Part shown: positions 34,889 through 44,335 of the stretch, in pieces
Layout of the letters: each line of letters begins with the position of its first letter
How positions within the stretch are numbered: the first letter of the stretch is position 1
Source: Verpa conica
Taxonomy: Eukaryota; Ascomycota; Pezizomycetes; Pezizales; Morchellaceae
NCBI GenBank assembly: GCA_033030425.1
Contig: JAUFSD010000013.1
Location: 620,001 to 684,000, forward strand
Reading direction: 5' to 3'
DNA: 64,000 nucleotides
The notes under the pieces: model-generated
Databases searched by the model: none
What the model saw: the letters and a program-made list of their open reading frames with translations, nothing else
Told to the model about the DNA's origin: nothing
Position numbers and translations under genes: made by a program

Positions 34889-35870
34889 CTTCGGTAAAAA
34901 AAAGAAAAATGATAAAAAGAGGCGTGGTAGTGAGGAGGGGGGGTTGAGGGTTAGGGCAAAATGTAAGGTAAATTGACAGCAATTCAGCGTGCTAGACCTT
35001 CAAAAAGAGGGGCGGGGGAAGTGATAGACTTTATTCTTTTGCACATATACACGTGAAAGTCCTGGCAGGGGCTGTGTAGGCCAATGAACTGTATGTCTCG
35101 ATTCAACAACTGAGGCTCGAGGTCAAAGTTTATCTCGAGCCTGAGGTTTACTCGTACATATGCATGTAGCCCAAAATGATGTAGTCTCTTAGTTATTCAT
35201 CCTATCACTACTTACCAGTAAATGATTCGTTATTGGAGAATTACACTAGTTAATTTGAATGACCTTTTGTGGTCCTTGCTAAGTACACAAAATCCTAGGT
35301 TTGTGGTTCCCCTAGTTATCAGTGGTTAGTAATATCTCGTACGACTAAGTCACGTGAGTTAACGAATAATATATGCAACTTGCCATTCGAGGCGTGTAAT
35401 GGCTTTGTATCTTGGTATATCTCCGAAGATATGTAGTACACAATGATATGTTGTAATCGTAGTTCTTAAGAATAATTTAGAACAACCTTGTAAGACTGTA
35501 CTTAGCTTCTTCATGTATTTATGATTCATTCATTCCGTACTTAGCTTTTATGGATTTTTTTTGTGTAATTATTATTATCTACGTACTTCTAAAGCCAAGA
35601 AGGTCAAGTGGGGGTTAACTCTTAGGGTTTCTAAGTTTATTGGTACAAATTCAGAGAATATCCTATCTTTTCTTCAGACATTGACTTGGGTCTGAATAAC
35701 GGGGATTGCGTATTGTAGATTCCATAGCTACATGTGATTCCCTATGTATTTCTGTGTTGCAGCTACATGTAGACCGTTGCAAAAAACTACATAACCTAGT
35801 AGGATCATGCTCGAAAGGGGGAATAGTAAAACAAAGGCGAGTGGGATACGCAAAAACCACATAAGCCATC
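34889..35870. other. Spacer between the two zinc-finger paralogues
   Basis: No gene is supported here. AT-rich, with a GC-poor stretch near 35500-35600 and a TACATGTA palindrome at 35764-35771. It holds the promoter of copy A and the 3' flank of copy B. Confidence 0.45.
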
Positions 35871-37021
35871 CTAAAACGTTGCCTCTTCATATCGACCTAG
35901 CCTAGATCTGCCACTATCCCCCTTAACTACCTCAACACAACCAGCCACAGTAGACCGATGACTCTTAGAAACTGTAGCCCTATTACTACCGCGTGCAAAC
36001 CTAACCCACACTTTAGGAATATCCTCCCCATGATACAACCTCCTATGCTGCCTAAGATTATCAAGACGCTTAAACCCGTTCTCACCAACTCGCTTGCAAC
36101 CAACAACAGGACAATCCAATAATGGATGAACACCAGTTTTGGCATACAGGTGAACGTCTTTACAGTGTCGGTTGAAGTCGTTTTTTGTCCTGAAGGTTGA
36201 TTCGCAGTTGTTTTCTTTGCAGGATATGATTAAGGATTTGCCGTGGTAGAAGCATTTATGTTGGCCGCTACAAAGAGTTAGCTTAAGTTCAAGATTCAAT
36301 TAAAGGGTAATGAAGAGAGTTACATGAGATTTCTAGCACAACTTTTCTTGCACTGGTACTGTGATGCCTTAGGTCTACGGCTACCATGGGTTACACCGTC
36401 ACCAAGAACTGGGACATGGTTCTGGATAGTCTGAAAATGGGATTGTTGGGGTTCAGATAGCCCTTGCTTGATTCGCTGCCCAGGCGTATTGATGTTGGAG
36501 GCATCACTAGAAGATCCAAGATGCATCAATGGAGGGATCTCGGTAAGGCTATTAGCGTGGGAAGGCTGATCTATATCCGCGAAACTATTAGGGAGGTTTG
36601 GGTGCTCAGTCGGAAGCTTAAGCGTCCATAGTGCCAAAGATGCCTCGTCGTAGGGGAACTCGTCATATAGAACTTGGCTTGGATTGGATTGTCCATTGAT
36701 ATCGCCGTTGGAGGGATTTTCTTGAATTTCACTAGGAAGTGACGGTTGCAATGGCAGGATATTACTGCAAAAGACAGTAGCACTGGGGGGCGTAGAGAGC
36801 TGACTGAAGTTTGTATTGATTAAGGAGTCCGGTATAGTTTCTGTAGGAGATATACATGTCTGTATATTCGAACGATGAACATGGTCGGACGGCTGGTGGG
36901 TACTGAGTCAACAGAGAAGATGACCCCCTCTAGGCTTTGAGTACTCAAGGCCATCTAGACTAGGATAGTCTACTATTTGAAAGTATCCGCCGTCTGGCCG
37001 TATCTGACCGTAGAAATCCAT
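35871..37021 (-). CDS. C2H2 zinc-finger protein, copy B, apparently intact; 5' end uncertain
   Basis: The final exon (36267-35871) and the one before it (ending 36324) are firm: they join in phase through a GTAACT donor and a TTGTAG acceptor and end exactly like copy A (CKKSCARNL). The last exon encodes two fingers of type C-x4-C ... H-x4-H: CKENNC ... HCKDVH and CPVVGC ... HRRLYH, followed by a basic serine-rich tail. The acidic N-terminal half has no known domain. A possible start is the ATG at 37021 (MDFYGQIRPDGG), joined across a weak GTCATC donor to an acceptor at 36841; this 5' part is guesswork. Two closely spaced fingers suggest a DNA-binding regulator, and the target is unknown. The tandem copy A lies 980 bp downstream on the same strand. 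Confidence 0.7.
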
Positions 37022-37356
37022 CAAGCCCTAGAAGTTGTATAACGGTTTATTTGGTCTGCTGGAAATGTCGTTAGAAAGTGTGTATTTAAACCCGAACTGG
37101 TGGCTAAGTGAGGGCGTAAAAGAGGGGGGACATGATAGGTTTTTATTCTGCCAGTGGGCTGTATGTTTCATGCTCATCTGAGGCACAGGGTTTTTCTCGA
37201 GCCTGATGCTGATATCTCTTTACTTGTGATACATGTACCGAATTCGGCAAAAAGAACCCTGTAAAATAGTAATGAAAAATAGTGATGGTTTACACTAAAA
37301 CAGAATGAAAAGATAAAAAAACCTATAGATCTTGTATTTACATCGCACCATGAAGC
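37022..37356. other. Short intergenic stretch
   Basis: Nothing recognised. Contains a TACATGTA palindrome at 37230-37237. Confidence 0.4.
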
Positions 37357-37671
37357 CTATAGAGAACTGTGATTTGTTGGTAGCTGGACCATGCTGGGCT
37401 CGGTGAGTCTCTTGGCTGCAGTCCGGTTCCGTGGCTTAGTTACGCGTTGCATTGCGCACATGAATCCATCTGGCCTAGAAGGATTTCGCCTCATATCTGT
37501 GCCTCTACAAGCTTTGCACCCTTCCTGCAACACTAGCCGGACTGGACAGTTGACTTTTCGGAACTGTTTAGGCGGCCCATGGCATTCGGGTGCTAGGTGC
37601 CCGAGTGACCAGCCGTGACCCCCCTCATTAAGTGCACAGCACAAGCGATTCTGGAAAGTGTAGAAACGCAT
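37357..37671 (-). CDS. Small cysteine-rich hypothetical protein
   Basis: This 104-codon ORF from a true ATG (MRFYTFQNRLCCALNE) has seven cysteines, including CKAC and a PEC/NCP pair, and a basic C-terminal half. The spacing (CC, C, C, C-x2-C, C) could suit a zinc-binding or disulfide-bonded fold, but there is no signal peptide, which argues against a secreted effector. Its GC content is above that of its surroundings. I recognise no family; it may be a real small gene or a fragment of a larger one. Confidence 0.4.
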   Translation of the reverse strand: MRFYTFQNRLCCALNEGGHGWSLGHLAPECHGPPKQFRKVNCPVRLVLQEGCKACRGTDMRRNPSRPDGFMCAMQRVTKPRNRTAAKRLTEPSMVQLPTNHSSL

Positions 37672-38139
37672 TGTATATTGTTTAGGGTTATGATATAGAA
37701 CCTTTGATTAATTGTTTACAAGAATTACAGGAGAGAAACAGTAGTAGAAATACATCCGAGTAGTAGTAAATCCCCAACGCCAGAGTATACGGTGTGATCT
37801 AGTGATAGTCAAGATTGGAGGTCTGGGCTAATTAGCTGACGTACCCAGATTGAGAGTGCCCAGTTGCTCAGCCCATGGTCCCAAAAGAGGAGAAGGACAA
37901 TTTTGTGAACATTCTGGGCGAGGCAGATTCAGGCAGACTGTAGGCTATCGAAAGTTTGTGTAGTGTGGGGTAGAAACGTATCGACATGTGGGTTGGAAAT
38001 AATGCCTTGAAATTTCTTCTGGCCAGTAGATCGGCAATCCTAGCCAATGCAGTATTAAACATTACTGCTGCAGTAATCCAGGGTCGGCTCTAGCTTAGGT
38101 TTCATTCAAATATTACTTCGCCCTCCAAGCTAGCGGAGC
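37672..38139. other. 3' flank of the SNAPIN-like gene
   Basis: No supported gene. A 64-codon minus-strand ORF at 38062-37868 has no recognisable motif. Confidence 0.4.
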
Positions 38140-38655
38140 CTACTGCGGCGGGGGCATCCGCTGTTTACTGAGCTGAACATACAATTTGTTGACCCGTTGT
38201 TGTATCAACTGCAGTGAATCTATAAGAGATTAATTAGAATAAATGTAGACAATGGGTTTAAGGCATCCTACTATTTACAACAGCCAACCTCTTGCTGGTA
38301 GCGGCCAGTTTGACTACCGTCGGCTTCAACGCCGGCGGATCCGTTGTTTCCAGGTAATGATGTAGCTCTGTCTTCTCATCAGCTCCTAGGTCCTCGTAAT
38401 AGGCCTTGGGTCTGCCCATAAAGACATACGTGAGATTAGCCTAGTCAGCTCTGCATTCAGTTCCTGCTGGCTTTGGTGGACTTGTAGCAGCTTCTCTGTC
38501 GTCTGCTTTATTGTCGGGTCCAGCAACGACTTTAATCCAGCAGCGAGGGGATCTGCAGGACGTGAGGGAATAGCAATGTCGCTGAACTCCGGGGTCGGGG
38601 AGACAGTGTCATCGTGGGTGAAAGGCTCTGAAGGGATAGCAGTTGGGGAAGACAT
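38140..38655 (-). CDS. SNAPIN-like BLOC-1 complex subunit
   Basis: Three minus-strand exons: 38655-38430, then 38385-38272 (or from 38367, 18 nt shorter, with a better branch point), then 38219-38140, giving 139 or 133 aa. The ATG at 38655 (MSSPTAIPSEPF) was chosen; longer frames upstream lack an ATG. After a disordered N-terminus come two amphipathic helices (PLAAGLKSLLDPTIKQTTEK and QELNAELTRLIS) and a C-terminal heptad segment reading RLAVVNNSLQLIQQRVNKLY across the last junction, the pattern of Snapin/Snn1. BLOC-1 acts in endosome-to-lysosome/vacuole traffic as a coiled-coil assembly. The gene diverges from NPR2 over 188 bp. Identification is from helix pattern and size only. Confidence 0.7.
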
Positions 38656-38843
38656 TTCCTTTGAGAAGAGCAGAGTATTGGTTGATGGGGGAGAGTTGGA
38701 GATAACGAAGTGTGGGGCAGGCACGCGAAAGCCACTGGCGAGAAGATCACCGCATCGAGGACTCCGTGAACCGTCTGCCCCCACAGCATGAAGAACTTCG
38801 CGAGACCGCAGCGTGAACAATGCACCCACAGAACCATGAAAGC
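38656..38843. promoter_or_regulatory. 188-bp divergent promoter, SNAPIN-like gene and NPR2
   Basis: The two start codons face away from each other with 188 bp between them, so leaders and core promoters of both genes must fit in this interval. I see no clear TATA box. On the NPR2 side an upstream ATG (38836) opens a three-codon uORF that overlaps the NPR2 start. Confidence 0.6.
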
Positions 38844-38847
38844 ATGA
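38836..38847 (+). promoter_or_regulatory. Minimal uORF (3 codons) overlapping the NPR2 start codon
   Basis: ATG AAA GCA TGA at 38836-38847 ends with a TGA whose first two bases lie inside the NPR2 ATG (38844-38846). If the transcript begins upstream of 38836 this would force termination-reinitiation or leaky scanning for NPR2 translation. Confidence 0.5.
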
Positions 38848-40119
38848 TCAAATCAATCTTCTACTCCCACTTCCACCCCGGCAAAGGTTCCCCTCCACTC
38901 CCCTCTCCCCCGAGCTTCCCCAACTAATCTCCCCCCCCCCTCAGGTCCCCAAGTAGTCTTCCAGGTCCCCGATGGCTCCGTCACTACATTCACACCTCAA
39001 CTCGCCGCCCCTCCACTCTTCGATTTCGATGTAGTCTCGCATCATATAATTCCGAAGCAAGAGCTCTGTGATCGTCTCGTAACAGTCTGCACGAACAAGT
39101 ACCGTATCCTGGGCTACCCTGTTTGTCTCGAGGACCGCAAGTATGAGCGCAACGAGTTCATCTTCAATTTCGCGATCGTGGTGGACGAGGATGTGGAATA
39201 CAGCACGTACAAAAGTGTTGTGAGGAAGATCGCAAAGCTCTTCAAAGCTCTCGAGGAACAGAGTGGCTTCTTAAAGAATGAAGTCACCAGGAGTGGGGTT
39301 TACGCACTTATCGAGCAGGTCATGGAGGATCTGAATAACTATTCTGAGTGCATGATTCCCATCAGTATATCCCACCACCCCCATACTACTACAATGCGCT
39401 AATACACCACAGACGAATCCAACACCCTAAACCTCAAACTATTCCCCACCTACGCCCCACCCCCACCCGTCAAACCCTTCCACGTCCCTCTACTCACGGT
39501 CCAACTCGAGCTCATCATGGACGTCAACTGGGACCTAACAATGCAACGCATCGTCCCCTACATCGACGGTATCAACTCCGTCAAGCGCATTTCCGAACTC
39601 GCAGACGCAGACTACACACTCACCAAGAAATGCATGGAGCACCTACTCTACTACGACTGTCTAATCATGGCAGACCTATTTCAGTTTGGCGCTATCTACG
39701 CATGCACCGCCGAGATCAGCTCCTTGGTAGCCGACACGGCTGCACAAGAGGAGTGCGCAGCATATGTTTCTAGTTCTGGGCCTTCAGGACCTCGGGTCCC
39801 GTTTCCGCAGCTGCTACAGTTGTATACGGGCCTTACTCAGGGACTTACACTTAAGAAGTGGTGTATTGAGAATTCAGCGCGTTTGGCAGGGATCGATGTG
39901 AGGAGGTTTATATCATTTGGTGTGGTAAAGGGGTTTTTGTATCGGAGTCACAAATACCCAGTGCCGGTGGATGCGGGTGGGAAGAGGGGAGGTAGAGAGA
40001 TGGCGAGGTGGCTGGATGGGGGGCATTGTATGGATGAGATATGTACTGATATGGCGATGAGTGAGAAGGAAGTGATTGGGTTGATGGATGGGATGGATGT
40101 GCTTATTGTTAATCGGTAG
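38844..40119 (+). CDS. NPR2: Nitrogen permease regulator 2 (NPRL2), GATOR1/SEACIT subunit
   Basis: Three exons join in phase: 38844-38886, 38945-39364 and 39413-40119, giving 389 aa; introns are 58 and 48 nt. The start MIKSIFYSHFHPGKG is the conserved NPR2 N-terminus and continues across the junction as PQVVFQVPDGSV. Other landmarks are FDFDVVSHHIIPKQELCDRL, ILGYPVCLEDRKYERNEFIF and NLKLFPTYAPPPPVKPFHVP. With Npr3 and Iml1 (Depdc5) the protein forms the complex that acts as GTPase activator on the Gtr/Rag GTPases at the vacuole and lowers TORC1 activity on amino-acid or nitrogen starvation. The C-terminal winged-helix part (about 200 aa) is complete and ends VLIVNR. Length and order match the family. 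Confidence 0.93.
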
Positions 40120-43100
40120 TGAGAGCGAGGAGGATTAAGTGTTGGAGGTATTGTGGGGGAGTTTGGAATATCCGAGACCCGAGTATTTTAAGGTGGGTAA
40201 ACTTGCCGAATGCCATCGCGAATACGGGGCTGGGAGAGGCTTATTTGTGAAGGGTTAATGTGGAATGTTGTGAGAATGTATTTGCCCCTTCATTCTCGGC
40301 CAGGGCGGGGAGATTACGGGATCTCTCTCTTTTTCTTCTTCCCCCCCTCCCCTTTTTAATTCACTGTGGCAGGGATGTAATTATGAATATGGAGTTTGTG
40401 TAAAGTATGAGAGGGGCTGTATTTAGGAAATTAAAGGTTTTCGTTAGTTCACTAAAGAAACCCACCTTTTATTTGCTGTGTAATGAGTTGTATCATTGGC
40501 GCCCTTTTGTTTCTTTTCCGATGGTATGGTCTCATCATTAAAAGTTATGGGGAACTACTGATCCACTAGGAGTATGTATATAAAAATTAGACCTGTATCT
40601 CCACTAGGGCGGAGCTTGTAGTAGTGTTATTAACAGGGTTTTGGGATAGGGTTCTCAGTTTTCTTGATTTATCATGTCTTGAGGCTGGTCATGGTAGTAG
40701 ATAGAATGTGGCAGGGTTTGTAATCTGTAGGTTTGAATATGTGTAGCTATTAAACGTATATATGCATAGTCTTACAAGCTACATATAGCTGCCATGAGGT
40801 TACTCCAGTAAATATAGGATAAATGCACCTCCCTTAGATTACTGCTGATGGCATGGGGTAGAAGAAAACGGTTGTCAATATAACGTGACTAACCTGCAGC
40901 TGCTTCAAAAATCGCGAGTGGGGTTAGTGTCATTACCTAGCTACCGCCATCTTTTACGCCCTTATAATACCGGGAGAAAGTGATTAAGGCTTAGAGAATT
41001 CGAAATGATGCGAAGAAATTTTTTTTAAAACGGCTGCCCTTTAATGATAATTTAAGGTGGTCTTTTGTAGAGCTCTAATAATTTATCATTCTATCCTAGA
41101 GATCATAACAAAGAACAGAAACAGGGATTTGCTGCATATTAATGATAGATGTTAGGTAGTAAGCTTTTCTGTAAGAAAAATGCATCATGTTTACCTAGGG
41201 TTCCAGCTTTTAAGTTACATGTAGTGTTGGTTGGGCTTGTGATTTCTTTAACGTCTACATATAGACCCAGGTACAAAGTTTCTTTATTTACTTTACACAA
41301 GTCTGAGTTAGGCATTATTTGTAGCTTATGACTTTTCGGGGGTAGGTGTTTGTGGGAAGGATACATGTGTATAGGTTAAGATGTCGACCTTATGAATCTT
41401 TAAGGGCCCCGACTGCTTTATCATTGGCTGTTTATCCTCCTCACAGATTTTCTCTTGATTTTTCTATACCCGACGAAGGGAATAGAAGATAAAAATCTAC
41501 TGGTTCTATAATCTTTCCGAATCTAGGGTGGCCCTCAACTACATGTAAGCAAAATCGCTCTATCTAGCTATTACCTAAAGGACAGAAAATCCAAGAACCA
41601 GTCATCGTAAGACAGCTCAGCCACAGCCTTTACCTGGCTACAAAGTTCTGATAACTAGGTAAGCAAACAATGTATCACAAGATCACCGGATCCGTAGATT
41701 CCAGTAAGAATTCTCGCCGAGCCTTGATAAGGAAGTCGTCCAATGAGATATCAGTTTCCCGCTTATGACGCTTGTGATTTCATGCAGGTAACAGAAAATC
41801 ACCAGGCATGAGCCGTACCTGCAGCAGACGTTTTTGATCGCCGGAGAAGCTTGTGATCTTCGTAGTATCGAGCATTTGAAAGAAGTTATACCTACCACAT
41901 TCACTGGATTTATGCATGCATTCTAAGACAGTTTACCGGGATTTCTTGTACTCACCACCGGGTTGTTAGTGTCTTAATTGGTAATGGAGTCTCTATTGAT
42001 TCGTTACCCTGAAATCACTAGCGAAGCCTGTAATGTGCACGCCAATTGACCTAGCTCATCTTATATTCTTATATAAGGGGAGGGTTTTGAAGGAATATAA
42101 ATCAGGTGAGACCACGTTATAATTGATAATCCTTTTATTTTCATTCTACCTGGAGTGGCTAGAAATGGGGGAGAGGAGCTGGTAGCTGGTGTCAGAGTCT
42201 TCCTCTTTCACCATGAATTAGAGAAATTAGTAGATAATAAAAAGACTCATATTTAACTATGGATTTGAATAGACGGGTATCTTGCGTTTAAGGGGGTACC
42301 AGGAAGTAAATAAAAGAGTGAGAACTCTTTTAGACTCGTTGTACGTAAAATATCAATAACCGTTAGATCTATGGATTCCCAGCTACAAACAAATGTAGCT
42401 ACAGGTACATATTTCTCGTCTCACGAAGCCCTCGAATACATTAGGTAATTTAATTAAAGTAATTATTTACACATGACATTTCTCGGCCCGAGCCGTTCCT
42501 CCCATATATCACTCCCAAGTACATGCGGTGGAGAGCCAATGATTATTGTTTCAGTAACGTTGACGAGGCTATTTTCCCTTCAGCCTACAGACTATAGATA
42601 CTTTCAGATATCATTTCGCGAAAAGAACTCCCCACGGGGACCCCGCCGTAGTTCTAGATTTCGGGTGGTTTAAAGTACTTAGAGCTCGAAAGAGGCCAGT
42701 CTAATGAATTCTTTACCCACTAGGAACTTTAGAATCACTTGTGATTTTCGACAGTTCAAGCATGTCCCACAAACTCACACCGCACCACCGAACCCATAGT
42801 GCTTTCGAATCGTACCTGGTTAATCACGCGAGACCCCTCGCAACGCGGATCACCGCGCATAGCGGAGCTCGCCGCGAGTGAAGTCGGGAATATTATTTTT
42901 CTAATTTCGTATATCTGTGATTTCTTGCAGGGTATAAAAGCATACCCTAATCTTTTACGTACATGTAGTTATGTGATGTCGAGGTGAGATGTACTCTCTC
43001 TCTCTGGAACTTCCTTTCTTAGAATACTTAAAGTCTGATCTTCCTACCTTCCTTGAGCCTATTAGACTACCTATCCGAGCAAGTTAGTTACGCTGACAGG

Positions 43101-43880
43101 GGGGAGTGAATGGATATTGGTGGGTTCCCGCATGTGGCGGTACGGACCTGCAGTTTATTTCAACCACTAACTTCCTGCTTCAAGGTAGTGAGGCCTCGTG
43201 CTGGGCCTTGGAGAAAAATTGGATATGCGCGATAACTGCTAATAATCCTATCTACCAACAGATAAGTAGGGTGGCGGATGATGGGACCCGCCAAAGCAGG
43301 TACAATTCAGCGCTGGTGTCAACAATTTCAACACTTCAGGATTGCGAATCATCGTGTCCAATTGACCAATCGCCACTACGCCTAAAGAAATATTAAATTG
43401 AAACTTGCAGGACTTCGCACCGAGGCTTTCCATTCCCCCCATTTGGAATGGAAACCCCGCAGAGGGTTGGTGGTTAGGGATCAGCGTGCCAAGCACTTCA
43501 ATCCTAACACGGAAGTTCAGAACATCGCGACAACGGTTTTGTGGCACACTTTGGGATATCACGACCGTGGTGTTGATTTCTCGTAGGGCATAGCTGCTTC
43601 TGCTATCTCTAGAGCGACGAACCGATCTCCGGAGGCAATATAGTAGGTACATACCCAGCTGATTTACTTTTTCATGTCAATAACCGTATAAACGGCCTCT
43701 GTCGTTTCTTATGATGCTGATTATTACTATCTGGCAGGCTGCATACATGTTCCCCGCATTCCTGCTCATGAAGCCAATTTTCATATATTCGTCCTGGAGA
43801 AGGTTATATGCGGTTGAGTTAAGGTCAAGTCCAAAATAGGATCTCTGCGAGCGCCACTATCTCATCGGGGGTCGGGGGGT
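40120..43880. other. Gene-poor stretch between NPR2 and the protease gene
   Basis: ORFs near 41.2, 42.5 and 43.1-43.6 kb are short, overlap on both strands and show no domain. TACATGTA palindromes occur at 41216, 41540 and 42960. No intact mobile element seen. Confidence 0.45.
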
Positions 43881-44264
43881 CTAGCATTGGGAATGCGTAC
43901 CTGAATAGTAGAGCAGGGGGGCTAGTAGGAAGCTCAGATAAGGCCAGGGGTTAATTCTCATCCAGCCATCATCCCTCTTCGAATATGCATCGCCCTCGGT
44001 GGTCTCCAATGCCCGGAATGTCGGTACCTGCACTAGATATGTCTTATCTCCTATTTTACTAGCAAAGACTGGATCACATGGGACAAGATGAATTAAAGAT
44101 GGCTTTTGAGCTTTAATTTCGACATCTATACCACCTTCCAAAAAATTCTGGAGGTTGAAGTTCGGGCAGATGATGCTCGGGAAGAGGGGGGACAGACATT
44201 CTAAAGCAAAGTACGTGCCCATGCTGCAGTAACAGAGGGGGATATATAAATCCTCATCCCGCAT
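43881..44264 (-). CDS. Small hypothetical protein divergent from the subtilisin gene
   Basis: This is a 127-codon ORF from ATG at 44264 (MRDEDLYIPLCYCSMG). The middle reads like coding sequence (GGIDVEIKAQKPSLIHLVP, GDKTYLVQVPTFRALETTEG) and the C-terminus is hydrophobic (WPYLSFLLAPLLYY). An extra exon on either side is possible. It lies 71 bp from the start of the protease gene, head to head. I recognise no family; chance ORF remains possible. Confidence 0.35.
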   Translation of the reverse strand: MRDEDLYIPLCYCSMGTYFALECLSPLFPSIICPNFNLQNFLEGGIDVEIKAQKPSLIHLVPCDPVFASKIGDKTYLVQVPTFRALETTEGDAYSKRDDGWMRINPWPYLSFLLAPLLYYSGTHSQC

Positions 44265-44335
44265 GATAGACACTCCTCATCCCTTGCAGTAGCTCCAAAC
44301 CCAAGGGAAAAGAATTCACAAAGACAATATCCACG

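Noticed and set aside
43106..43652. Overlapping ORFs on both strands
   Set aside because: No domain, no clear splice structure and frames on both strands compete.
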